Origin: Henricia sp. BOLD:AAB3569
Lineage: Eukaryota; Echinodermata; Asteroidea; Spinulosida; Echinasteridae
NCBI GenBank assembly: GCA_037783545.1
Contig: JBBELK010000096.1
Span: 1,984,001-2,048,000, forward strand
DNA: 64,000 nucleotides
Direction: 5' to 3'
In this document: one piece after another, positions 1 to 10,504 of the stretch
How the letters are laid out: every line of letters begins with the position of its first letter
Position numbering within the stretch: position 1 is the first letter of the stretch
Notes under the pieces: generated by a model
The model's database searches: none
Told to the model about the DNA's origin: nothing
Seen by the model: the letters and a program-made list of their open reading frames with translations, nothing else
Position numbers and translations under genes: made by a program

Positions 1-8
1 GAGATCGG

Positions 9-122
9 GGGCGCGTTCAATAGCACAATACATACGTACGCCTGTATGGGTATTTTCCTATACCTTCACCGTTGAAGGTATTGTCGGTATGCATATACGT
101 ATTGCGCTATTGAACGCGCCCC
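9..122. repeat. Small fold-back (inverted-repeat) element
   Basis: The left arm starts GGCGCGTTCAATAGCACAAT near position 9 and the right arm ends ATTGCGCTATTGAACGCGCC near 120, so the ends are imperfect inverted repeats of about 25-30 bp around a short centre. This is the form of a fold-back MITE. No coding capacity is visible and no target duplication could be judged because the left flank is cut by the window edge. Confidence 0.55.
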
Positions 123-583
123 GGGACTTCAGTCGGATTTGCAGTCTCGCGCGGCTACACCGAAACACGAAAAGTGGAATTGTGTGTCAGAACTTGGATC
201 TCGCGCTCAAGACTATCGTCTGCCGTCTGATTTCGAAAAATCTGGTTGATTGGTCGGAATTTCTCAGCGGCGGCCATTTGGTCATGCGGGCGGAGGACGG
301 TATTCTATGACTTTCATTCCGATGGCCTTATGTCCGATCTTATTAGTTTAGGCGCCGCCATATTGGCGGGGGATACATTATCCCCCATAGTTCTAGGGGT
401 ACCCGACGTCACTTTTTTTTGTTTTGTGGGCCTATACATTGAACAAATATTTTAAGGAAATTTACTCCTGACTAGCTGGAATCAACATAGGCCTATCATC
501 AACTTCTAAGTAAGGCTAGGCTACTTCCCACAGTGACTAGCTGAGGCATGAGCATGGTGAGGTTACCATGTTACCTTTAAAGC

Positions 584-1262
584 CCTACTTCAAAATACTG
601 AAAGGCACCAAGGCCTGTTTTTTTGCTGATATATGCTTCTGCTTGGCGGCATGGGTGACTTTCAAGATCAGCACTTTTTTTTCCCCATCAAAATCGTTGC
701 TCAAAATGGAATCTTTAGACAAGTCTTTTTACAGGAAATTGCCATTTTTTGGTAAAATCAAAATCTCTACACGTTCTACATACCTCCCTGGTCGTAATTC
801 TCTGAAAACTTACGTACATACCTCCGTTTTTCTCAAATTCACAAACTCACCTCGCGTGCGTGCAGAACCCTGTTAAACATGGTGGATGGCTGCCGCATTG
901 AATTATGGGATGACACAATGGCTCGATCCGAATTAGTGGCTTTGGCTGTGGCTATGGCTGTTGCTATGGACGGACAATGAAAATCAATTATGGGATGGTG
1001 TCATCCCATAATTCAATGCGGCAGCCATCCGCCATGTTTGACAGGGTTCTGCACGCACGCGATGTATATAGAACGTGTAGAGATTTTGATTTTACCAAAA
1101 AATGGCAATTTCCTGTAAAAAGACTTGTCTAATAATTCCAATTTGAGCAACGATTTTGATGGGGAAAAAAAAGGTGATGATCTTGAAAGTCACCCATGCC
1201 GCCAAGCAGAAGCATATCAGCAAAAAAACAGGCCTGGGTGCCGTTCAGTATTTGGAAGTAAC
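584..1262. repeat. Fold-back element, family FB1 (complete-looking copy)
   Basis: The left arm (about 584-915) reads outwards-in as an almost exact reverse complement of the right arm (about 993-1262). Shared landmarks are CAGTATTTGGAAGTA at the outer right end (mirrored at 584-600), TCAAAATCGTTGCTCAAA and AAATCTCTACACGTTCTA. The centre (about 915-990) holds a second small repeat, GAATTAGTGGCTTTGGCTG, seen again at 47701. The left arm carries about 60 bp that the right arm lacks. Other copies of FB1 are at 3072-3264, 10357-10490, 12340-12592 and 35003-35031. No transposase is visible, so the element is non-autonomous. Confidence 0.8.
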
Positions 1263-1350
1263 CTTAGCCCTAGCCCCGCGAGCAGTGCTTCGGAAAACCT
1301 CAGCCCTGTCGCCTAATCTACCCCAAATCTGTGGCAAACTCACGCAAATG

Positions 1351-1433
1351 AAATTTGTCCCATGGCTCTGATATTTGCTCAATAGGTGCTGAGTGCACCT
1401 ATTGAGCAAATATCAGAGCCATAGGACAAATTT
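1351..1433. repeat. Near-perfect long hairpin
   Basis: Two 39-bp arms (1351-1389 and 1395-1433) are reverse complements with a single mismatch, separated by the 5-nt loop TGAGT. The inner 26 bp of each arm pair perfectly (start GGCTCTGATATTTGCTCAAT). A run of TTTGCAAATTTGCAAA-like repeats follows on the right. It could be a hairpin MITE core or a transcribed hairpin; the sequence alone does not decide. Confidence 0.8.
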
Positions 1434-1570
1434 TGCAAATTTGCAAATTTGCAGTTTGCAAATATTCCGAAGAGTACGCGTCGATCCGATGTCTAGTTTC
1501 GGTGAAATCGTGGGCAAACTTGAGACCCTCCGTTGTTTGGTTTGCCCAAAAATCAAATGTGCGAGAGCGG

Positions 1571-1678
1571 AGAGGTCAACACTAGACAGTTCCACATCGT
1601 CAATTTACTTCCCTTCGTCGTAAGATGAAGGGAAGTAAATATGAGGACAGCGAACCAGTCTAGATTGTGTTGACCTTG
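1571..1678. repeat. Small fold-back with AGGTCAACAC termini
   Basis: AGGTCAACAC at about 1572 is mirrored by GTGTTGACCT at about 1667, and an inner perfect 14-bp inverted pair (ATTTACTTCCCTTC at 1603-1616, its complement at 1627-1640) encloses a 10-nt loop. The outer and inner arms are in register, so this is one imperfect fold-back of about 108 bp. Confidence 0.55.
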
Positions 1679-1699
1679 TACGTCTGAGTCGTCAGGTGT

Positions 1700-1815
1700 G
1701 CACTTCAGTCGGTTCGTACGTGATAATACTACGTACGTACTTGATAATTTAATGCGTACGTACGTGATAATAATACGTACGCACATAATATTACATGTAT
1801 CACGTACGTACTTAC
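1700..1815. repeat. CGTACGTA-rich short tandem repeat
   Basis: Four to five degenerate units of the form CGTACGTACGTGATAATA follow each other. The palindromic CGTACG core makes the stretch self-complementary. No gene signal is seen here. Confidence 0.6.
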
Positions 1816-2802
1816 TAAAACAAAATGTCCCCTCTGGGTCTTCGTATGAAAGGGTTTACCGACGGCTGATTTGGAATGTAAGGTAAGGTCGTGTAGCATG
1901 ATTCAACATGGCGAATGGAGTGAAATTGGTGAAGGGCTAAAAGTGATACAAAATGGTAATGTCCCAATGTAAATGTCAGAAAATCAGTTTTAATTAGCCT
2001 TCTAAAAGTAGACTAGTTCCATAGCACATATTTCATTGATATATAAACACCATTTCATGGCTTTAATGCAAAGTTGTTTCACAGCCTGATGAATATTAAT
2101 TTTGAATATTGAATAAATTAATATTATATTTGAATATACATGAGGTAGAATGAATGTTCAAAAATCGTGCGATAAGGGACAGGGTAGAACCTCATCTTTC
2201 CCAATCTGGTCATGCGCACATGGCAACAGACCGTACTTAGATTTTGCAGCTGCGGTTTTGTCACGATGCACTCGGAAACTTGGCTCAAAGTACAACTTCT
2301 TGTTTTCGGATTTTGCTGGTCGCGGTCTCATTTTCTTCCTCTTCTTAGGCTATACAAGGTAAAGTACAAGCTATTAAATGTAAATTCCGCCTTAGGGTGT
2401 CCTTGCACGGTAATCGACCCGCACGCGTGAATGGTAATATCTTGTGCATGCACTAACTAATAATTTTTGAAGGAGAAAATGTGATTTTTCTACAGAAAAG
2501 CAACATTTGCGACAAAAGTGCAAGTGGAAAGTACACGTATACATGTATATCGTAATTTTTTACATTATCTGATCTGTTGATTCCAGGAGGGAATTTCCTT
2601 AAAATCTTTGTTCAATGCCTTAATATGACTTACATGTATTAAGCATCAATAAGTGCAAATCTAATGAAAAAAAATAAGCAATTTGAGGGGAAAATTAAAA
2701 TGTTACTAACTAGGAAATTGTTATTCGAGTTGTCCCATTAGTTGAATGCAGGAGGGCTTATATGACGTCTGACTTGTAAATTCTTTCCCTTATTGATTAC
2801 AG
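1816..2802. other. Non-coding stretch, probably TRAPPC4 intron
   Basis: No exon, RNA gene or clear transposon is recognised. The last 35 bases before the exon (from about 2769, GACTTGTAAATTCT) resemble a stretch at 60570-60604 and, inverted, at 60383-60400. A dispersed repeat may therefore form the splice-acceptor region of the next exon. An upstream TRAPPC4 exon was looked for and not found. Confidence 0.5.
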
Positions 2803-2977
2803 TTGGCCACACAATTCTCGCAATCAACGGCGACCCAGTCCGTGGCAGACAGCTCGAAGATGGACGAGACGTCCTGGAGATGATAGCAAATCCCGAAAAC
2901 TACCCCATAGCCATCAAATTCGGTCTTCCAAAACTCTCAACAAACGAACGCATTATGCTTGCCAGTATGTTCCACTC
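2803..2977 (+). CDS. TRAPPC4: TRAPPC4 internal exon (PDZ-like segment)
   Basis: TRAPPC4 (synbindin, Trs23) is a core subunit of the TRAPP complexes that activate Rab1/Ypt1 in ER-to-Golgi and Golgi traffic. The exon encodes a Val split across the upstream junction followed by [14 protein letters not shown], then [13 protein letters not shown] and LMLASMFHS-like sequence (here IMLASMFHS). As I recall the human protein, the matching stretches are GHAVLAINGMDVNGR and MLASMFHS, within the PDZ-like insert of the longin fold. It starts after an AG at 2801-2802 and ends at GTAAGT (2978). 175 nt gives phases 1 in and 2 out. It joins in frame to 35812. The N-terminal ~60 residues are not in this window. 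Similarity to the remembered family sequence is strong along the whole exon. Confidence 0.95.
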
Positions 2978-3264
2978 GTAAGTATAATAATATTATAGTT
3001 ACTAAGACTGGTTCATGTTAGATTGCTGAAAGTGTACTGTCATTATTTTCTTTAATTTAGTGGACATTTAGTACTTCCAAATACTAAAAGTATTAGCCTT
3101 TTTATTGTTTTTATTGACAATTATATCATTATTATTAAGCTCTTACTTTCATAAATCACAATTTTTTCCTATCAAAATCGTTGCTCAAAACAGCATATTT
3201 AACCAATTCTTCTTACAGGAAATTGCATTTTTTAAAGTTAAAATTAAAATATGTACACGCTCTA

Positions 3265-4355
3265 TGTAACCACTTGACCCTTTACTATTATACTAAGTGC
3301 TTGCAAGTGGCTACCCCGGGTCCTTACACCAAAACCAATAATTATTATACGAAACAAATTTGTATATTGCTTTAAGTATTTTATTTACGTATTTACAAAA
3401 TAATGATAATGGATTCCAATTTATACTAATATAATTCTCAAGGCAACTTTAACTCTTTCAATTCAAATCTCCTTATCAAATATAGTTAGCCTTAAGTCGT
3501 CCGTTATCAATTCTCCGATTACTCACTTTCCAATTATACTTTGATCAACCGTAAATCAATTTATCCAAAGTTCTCAATTCCTAATCAACTCACTATAACC
3601 ATAGTACTTGCTACGGGCCGTCTAACTACACTTTGAAATACGATACTGGTTCACACTTATTCAGTCAGTTTACTCAAAGTTCTGTCCATTGCTTGTCAAG
3701 CCTCAGTCCATTGCTTGTCAAGCCTCAGTCCAACGGCGTACACGACAGTCCTCTAGTCCGCGAGTCAGGCACGTCTGGTTTCGTGACTACTCCAAACTTG
3801 GCCCCGCTGACACTCCCGGTCAGATCACGGTCGCACGGTGGACTTGGGCTGCACAATGGTATACCGTCAAAATGAACCGTCTCAATGACGTCATTCAAAA
3901 GCCATAGTTATCGACGATAGTTCGGCAGACTGTGTGTCGCAGAAACAGCAGGTTCAAACTTGGGGCGGTAGAAATCTGGAAATCGGCGCTGATTTCTGCC
4001 GATCAAATCCAGGCATCGCGTTCCGGGACAGAATTCACCGGGCGATCATCCCTTGCAGAATCAGAGGGTTTCAGGTGGCTGATACCGGCCCTAGTCACTG
4101 ACGCACACGTCCACACAAACGTTCTCGATCTGACGAGACTTACTGACCGACTGACACACCCTTCTACCACTTTCCCACACTACATATTTCATGACGTCAC
4201 ACTAACATTCTTTATCACGCACACGTTTTCTCAAGAATATGTCTGGAATGTGAGCCGTGAGAACGTTTATGCAAATGACTAAAATAAGTAAACTGAGCAT
4301 GCGCGATAACTACATGTATGGCAAAAGTACAAACGTTTTAAAACTTATTCTGACA
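3265..4355 (-). repeat. LTR of Gmr1-like element (3' LTR in element orientation)
   Basis: 1091 bp, TGTAACC...CTGACA on the + strand. It matches the copy at 9286-10356 almost throughout. It has one extra short direct duplication (CCATTGCTTGTCAAGCCTCA present twice near 3695-3730). Confidence 0.9.
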
Positions 4356-4371
4356 ATTTCCCCCTCTTTTT
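4356..4371 (-). other. Polypurine tract of Gmr1-like element
   Basis: Directly inside the 3' LTR the minus strand reads AAAAAGAGGGGGAAAT, a purine run in the position expected for plus-strand priming. Confidence 0.75.
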
Positions 4372-4765
4372 GAAGAAATGCATTGCATTTTCAAACAGAA
4401 AACAAAACCTTTCCCGAGTTAAAAAAATAAATATAATCTAAACCAACTATGCCGGAAATCGAACCCTTGACCTCTCATGTTCGAAACTCCGTTCATCGAT
4501 TTGGGCAATTTATTCACAGCTACGACTTAAGAAATCTGCCCCGACGTTATCGGATCCCTTTATGGCACGAAGTTGAATATGGTAAGGTTGCAGAGCAAGC
4601 GCCCAACGCATTATTCTAGCGTTCTCTACCGGGTACCTTAGCTTTGTTAATGTAAATCAGCGGCTGGTGGTCCGTCTCGAGAATGAACAGTTTACCATAG
4701 AGATACTGACGGAACTTCTGAACTCCGTATACACGAATCCGGTTGCTAAGGACTCCTTCCCTGCA

Positions 4766-4976
4766 AGTCCGCCATTACTGGGGGCCATCCACTCCCATGG
4801 ACTGGACGCTTTGTCTTGTTGTTAAATCGAACAGCGCACAACGCATACGCGTACACGGGCTTCGCAAGCAAATAAACGCGCAAAATTGTTCGAAGTGACA
4901 ACATAATATAACAGCATATCATCAACACAAAACCCACAGTTCATGGCACTGGATGGCCCCCAGCTATGGCGGACGT
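4766..4976. mobile_element. MITE inside the RNase H region of the Gmr1-like element
   Basis: The left end AGTCCGCCATTACTGGGGGC is mirrored by the right end (TGGCCCCCAGCTATGGCGGA, ending about 4973). With three small mismatch patches the inverted termini run to about 36 bp (CCATCCA and CCATG inside). About 210 bp long, no coding capacity. It must be younger than the LTR element that hosts it. I could not settle a target duplication. Confidence 0.65.
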
Positions 4977-7900
4977 ACACAGACCATGACTTTGCAGCTC
5001 GGATTGGTGTATAGCAACCCCAGACCCCAGTAACTTTCGGCTTGCGTACGCTATGGGAAAGTTCTGACCATCATATTCTTGAAAGAGGACTGCTCCGACG
5101 CCAATGTCTGAAGCATCTGTCCTAAGAGTAAACTGATGCTCGAAGTTTGGTAGATGCAAGATTGGCGGGTTAGACAATTTATCTTTCAATGTAGTAAATG
5201 CATGTTTTGCACTTTGTGTCCACACAATTTTGTTGGGTTCGGTATTCTTAGTTCTATCCGTAAGAGGCACGGCGATAGCTGCGTAATTGGGGATAAACCT
5301 ACGGTAATATCCACTCAGTTGCTTTTTGTTTTGGGAAAGCGGCGCACACTGAATTTTGCTAATTTTGTCCATTTGATGCGCTAACTGTCCTTGCCCAACG
5401 ACATGACCTAAGTACTGCACGCGTTCCATCCCAATTGTGCATTTACTAGGTTTCGCAGTCAAGTTTGCCTGTTGTAAGCGCATGAGCAGTTCGTTCAATA
5501 CCCGTACATGAGTTTCCCAAGTCTGCGTATGGATAAGAATGTCGTCGATATAATTATCGATATGCTGCAAACCATGTAAGAGGGAGCGCATAATTCGAGT
5601 GAACGTTGCCGGAGCATTCACTAATCCGAATGGCATGACCCGAAAATGAAACAATCCTGTTGATGTTACAAAGGCCGTTTTGTTTTTGTCTTTCTCACAC
5701 ATGGGAACTTGCCAATATCCCTTGCACAAGTCTAATTTAGAAAAGTATTGATCATTCGAGAGTTTGGCAAACATTTCCTCTTGGTCAGGGATGGGTTCTG
5801 CATCGAACACCGTTATTTTGTTTAACTTGCGAAAGTCAATGCAGAATCGATTACTGCCGTCCTTTTTCTTGACTAGTACTATGGGCGATGCGTATGGGGA
5901 ATTCGTTTTCTCGATGATGTTTAAATCGAGCATCTCCTGAATCTCGTGATTGACAGTTTCTCTCATAGAGTACGGTAGTGGGTAAGGCTTACTCCTGATT
6001 GGGTCATTTGTAGTGAGTTCAATAGAATGCTCGCCGAGATTAGTTTCACCGGGTAAATCGGTCATAACGCTCTTGAAGTTCCCTAGGATGCGTTTAACAC
6101 GATTTATTTGCTCAGGTTCCAAGTCAGGGTTTATGTTTACGTCAACAATAGTTTCTGTGCGTTTTAGCGAGGGCAACACTATGACGTCTTCATTGTCTGT
6201 TAAGATGTCATCACGGCGCGCCTCGATCTCGTCTAGCGGAGCTTCACATTCCAAGACTGACACGCTTGCGCATTCGAGTAGGCCGACAGTTTGTGGTTGA
6301 GGCGTGTCGTTTGCGTTTTGTGGATCTGACCTGGGAACGTATTGCTTTAGCAAATTGGCATGGAATATCTTAGGCTTCCCATTTAAGTCTATGCGATAGT
6401 CCACGCTACCTATTTTGCTCATGACGCGAAACGGTCCCTTCCATTGCAAGAGTAACTTGTTTTTGTCGGTTGGAAGCAGAAGGAGAACGTAATCCCCAAC
6501 CTTAAATGATCGGACACGAGCCTTGCGATCATAGTAGTGCTTTGCAGTTTGCGCTGCTTTGTTCAGATTCTGTTGCGCTAACTGGCAAGTACTTTCCAAA
6601 CGATTACGAAGATCTAGAACGTATTGATAGGTGGTTTTTGTCACTGAATCTGCTACCTTATCTGTCCAAAGCTCCCTTAGGATGGTCATTGGCCCTCGTA
6701 CTGCTCTGCCGTAGATTAATTCGAACGGAGAAAATCCGAGACTGTCTTGCGGCGTTTCGCGGTAAGTGAACAGGAGAGGCGCAAGGTACCTATCCCAGTC
6801 ACGTGGTCTGTCCGCGCATAGTCGCTTTAACATTTGTTTTAATGTCGCATTAAAGCGTTCGACTAGGCCATTACAACTAGGGTGATATGGTGTTGTAGTT
6901 AATTGCCGGATTGAGAGGAGTCTACTTATCTCCCTCATTATTTCTGACGTGAATTGGGTCCCTTGATCAGTGAGTATTTCATTAGGAACACCAATCCTAG
7001 AGAACACACTTACCATGGCTTCGGCAACTATAGGTGTATCGATGCGTGACAATGGGACAGCTTCCGGATATCTAGTTGCATAGTCTACTATGACTAGAAT
7101 AAATCGATTGCCACTTTCGGTCATAGGTGAAATTAGGCCTACAATGTCACATGCGATTCTCTTGAAGGGAGTATCGATGATAGGCATTTTCCCTAGGGGG
7201 ACTTTTGCAACTCTACCCTTAGAGATGGTTCTTTGGCAGATGTCACATGATCTACAATATCGTAACGTATCTGCACTAATGCCAGGCCAGAAAAAATTGC
7301 TCAGTATTTTTTCAGTGGTTTTTCTAGCACCCTGATGTCCACCGAGCAATGACTCGTGAGCTAGTCTCATGACAATCACTCTATATTTCTGAGGTACAAT
7401 CAATTGTTGACAAACCTCATCATGGTCATATTTTGGTGAATGGAATTCTCTGTAAATTAGTCCGTCTCGATACAGGAATCGAGATTTTCCATATCGAGTG
7501 CACTTTTCTTCACCAGTTTTGGCCAACTCCCTAATTTTATGGAGGGCGAGGTCGGTTTTCTGAGCATTCTGTATGTCAGTTTTCTCTACCTCGGGAAGGC
7601 CTTCAGGAACTTTCAATTTCCTTAGTGGCTTACCCTCTGCAAGTTTTTGCGATCTAGTCTGTACTGCATTTATGTGAACCTGATCGCTCGACACTTCAGT
7701 AAGTTTGCAAGTGGGGTGTGTTTCAGCGTTACTTTTGTCATGTTGAAGTGCTGTTTGAGTTTCTTGAGGCACCCAATCAGAATTGGGCTCACCGGGGTTT
7801 CTAGCGCCATCAATGTTACCCAAAATCACGTCATAGACGGGACTTTTCATGCATAGGGCTTCTACTTCACCCACAAAATAAGGTGAACTTAGACTGATTA

Positions 7901-8675
7901 TTGCTACGGGCGTCGTCCTCACGGTTCCATCTACTAAAACGCAGGACTTTTCCGTACCGGTATACTGATTAGGAAGTACCAAATCATTGCGTATAACGAC
8001 GCCGCTGCATCCGCTGTCGCGTAATACAGTTCCTACTTTGCCATTGATTACGCCTTTAGTTACGGGCATACCCCGAACGTCAGTGCTTCTGCATGCAGCG
8101 CTCATAATGGGCAATTCGTGGCCACATTCGAGTTTTACCGAACCGTTTTTAGCGCAGCATTCAGACAATATCCGATACGATGTGGATGGAGGAGCAAGCA
8201 CGCATGCTACGGTCTCATGGGGAAAATCACTTGTTTTGGGCACCGAGTGCGCGTTTTGCGTATCATTACCCGATAGACGCGCTTTCTCTACGTTGCTTGG
8301 CTGCACAGTACCGTCATCATGCAACACTTCGACCAGAGCAGAAGTAATGGCATTTGCGACTCGAGACAATTGCATGTTCTTTCTGCAGTCGCGGGCTATG
8401 TGACCTGGTTTGTGGCACAAGAAGCACGTTCTCATTGGTTTATTTTGTGACCAAGTAGCGTGTTGTTGAGCTGTGGCAATTGGCATGCTCGGTCTAGGCG
8501 TGTAATATGAGGACGCGCTTGGCTTAGGCAAACTTTGACGCAGCTGCGGCTGTATATTTTGTCGCTGCTGCGGCTGCTGCGGCTGCTGCCTGTGAGATGC
8601 GTATGGTAGCTTTTTCGCCATGAGAGAGCCAAAATTTCCATGCGCTTCAGCATACTGCTCTGCATATTGGCCCAT
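4941..8675 (-). pseudogene. Pol region of Gmr1-like element: PR-INT-RT-RH
   Basis: Minus strand. In order: a zinc knuckle CFLCHKPGHIARDC (about 8426-8385), an aspartic protease with the DSG active-site motif (about 8020), and an integrase zinc-binding region (HESLLGGHQGARK then CRSCDIC, about 7370-7240). Next is the integrase catalytic core with CDIVG, LTDQGTQF and LVERFN (about 7160-6860). Then the reverse transcriptase with SPYASPIVLVKKKDGSNRFC and the active-site motif YIDDI (about 5550), and finally RNase H beginning TLRTDASDIGVGAVLF. RNase H similarity continues to about 4560 beyond the inserted MITE. The unusual fact is INT upstream of RT. Fossil copy, mostly open. Confidence 0.88.
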
Positions 8676-8747
8676 TTCTTTTACAGATTTTGGTTTACGC
8701 TCCTTAAGAAATGTGCCTAGCTCGACATTGCAACAATCTAAAAACTG

Positions 8748-9205
8748 TTACCTGAGAAATAGATCTTTAAGACCCTCGTACGACTTATCTATGTTTGCCA
8801 TGTCCACCCAACGACACAGAATATTGTCAAGCCTAACAGCGAACTGTGGAGGGGTCTCCCCGACATCAGGCTTTGTGCTTCGAAAATTTGCGCGAAAACC
8901 ATCTTCCGTCAAATGAAAGCGCTTTAAAAGAGCATCTTTCAACTTGCTATAGTTAGATACATCGTCCAAGGAAAGTCGGGCATAGACTAACAAGGCCTTG
9001 CCCTTTAATAGAGCACTTAGATTAATCGCCCATTCCCCTCTATCCCAACCTTGCGCAACCGCGTAGCGCTCAAACCTTTGTAAGTACGCGTCCAAATCAT
9101 CATGATTTTCATCAAACACAGGTAATTTTGGACTGCGTGCTTTAGCATGACCAACTGGGCCATGGTTTTCACCCGTTTGCGCTTTTGTTCCATTTTCGTG
9201 TTCAC
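8748..9205 (-). pseudogene. Gag region of Gmr1-like element
   Basis: Minus-strand coding sequence with FERYAVAQGW, LLKGKALLVYARL and LLKRFHLTEDGFR. This is the capsid-type pattern of Ty3/gypsy Gag, where a helical core precedes a zinc knuckle. It lies at the 5' side of the element and its zinc-knuckle part is in the adjacent polyprotein region. Fossil copy. Confidence 0.7.
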
Positions 9206-9263
9206 GCTCGCCTTTTGTTTATTCTAGAAAGGCAAAAGTAACACATTTTATTTCGTTTTTTTT

Positions 9264-9280
9264 CTTCGGACAAGCCCCCA
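9264..9280 (-). other. Primer-binding site, tRNA-Pro type
   Basis: On the minus strand the sequence is TGGGGGCTTGTCCGAAG, five bases inside the 5' LTR. It closely resembles TGGGGGCTCGTCCGGGAT, the site complementary to the 3' end of tRNA-Pro used by several retroelements. Confidence 0.7.
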
Positions 9281-9285
9281 AATAT

Positions 9286-10356
9286 TGTAACCACTTGACC
9301 CTTTACTATTATACTAAGTGCTTGCAAGTGGCTACCCCGGGTCCTTACACCAAAACCAATAATTATTATACGAAACAAATTTGTATATTGCTTTAAGTAT
9401 TTTATTTAGGTATTTACGTATTTACAAAATAATGATAATGGATTCCAATTTATACTAATATAATTCTCAAGGCAACTTTAACTCTTTCAATTCAAATCTC
9501 CTTATCAAATATAGTTAGCCTTAAGTCGTCCGTTATCAATTCTCCGATTACTCACTTTCCAATTATACTTTGATCAACCGTAAATCAATTTATCCAAAGT
9601 TCTCAATTCCTAATCAACTCACTATAACCATAGTACTTGCTACGGGCCGTCTAACTACACTTTGAAATACGATACTGGTTCACACTTATTCAGTCAGTTT
9701 ACTCAAAGTTCTGTCCATTGCTTGTCAAGCCTCAGTCCAACGGCGTACACGACAGTCCTCTAGTCCGCGAGTCAGGCACGTCTGGTTTCGTGACTACTCC
9801 AAACTTGGCCCCGCTGACACTCCCGGTCAGATCACGGTCGCACGGTGGACTTGGGCTGCACAATGGTATACCGTCAAAATGAACCGTCTCAATGACGTCA
9901 TTCAAAAGCCATAGTTATCGACGATAGTTCGGCAGACTGTGTGTCGCAGAAACAGCAGGTTCAAACTTAGGGCGGTAGAAATCTGGAAATCGGCGCTGAT
10001 TTCTGCCGATCAAATCGAGGCATCGCGTTCCGGGACAGAATTCACCGGGCGATCATCCCTTGCAGAATCAGAGGGTTTCAGGTGGCTGATACCGGCCCCA
10101 GTCACTGACGCACACGTCTACACAAACGTTCTCGATCTGACGAGACTTACTGACCGACTGACACACCCTTCTACCACTTTCCCACACTACATATTTCATG
10201 ACGTCACACTAACATTCTTTATCACGCACACGTTTTCTCTAGAATATGTCTGGAATGTGAGCCGTGAGAACGTTTATGCAAATGACTAAAATAAGTAAAC
10301 TGAGCATGCGCGATAACTATGGCAAAAGTACAAACGTTTTAAAACTTATTCTGACA
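9286..10356 (-). repeat. LTR of Gmr1-like element (5' LTR in element orientation)
   Basis: 1071 bp, nearly identical to the LTR at 3265-4355. On the minus strand it reads TGTCAG...GGTTACA and is followed after five bases by the primer-binding site. Confidence 0.9.
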
Positions 10357-10504
10357 CTCTACATACATGTACATGTACCTCCCTGGTAATACTCTAGATA
10401 CTGACGTACACGTGTACACACCTTTGTTTTTATCAATTTAATGATCAAATTTCCCCAAGCAGAACCTGCAGTAGCATCATGTTTGAACCAAAATTTTGAT
10501 ATTA

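Larger units (their letters stand above)
3265..10356 (-). mobile_element. Gmr1-like Ty3/gypsy LTR element (fossil)
   Basis: An LTR retrotransposon on the minus strand with LTRs at 3265-4355 and 9286-10356. Both LTRs start TGTAACC and end CTGACA, and a 5-bp target duplication CTCTA flanks the whole (3260-3264 and 10357-10361). Coding order on the minus strand is gag, zinc knuckle, protease, integrase, reverse transcriptase, RNase H. Integrase before reverse transcriptase is the Ty1/copia-like order known in the Gmr1 group of Ty3/gypsy elements. The LTRs differ by a few substitutions and two short repeat-length changes, so the insertion is recent. It is broken, with a handful of breaks and one inserted MITE, and I see no envelope gene. 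Confidence 0.9.

Noticed and set aside
568-876. 102-codon + strand reading across the FB1 left arm
   Set aside because: It lies wholly within an inverted-repeat arm and is matched by a complementary arm; no protein feature.
1-2802. Search for the missing N-terminal TRAPPC4 exon (expected to encode a stretch like VINKAGGLIYQ and FSYPLD)
   Set aside because: Nothing resembling these residues in the three forward frames, so the exon is assumed to lie left of the window.
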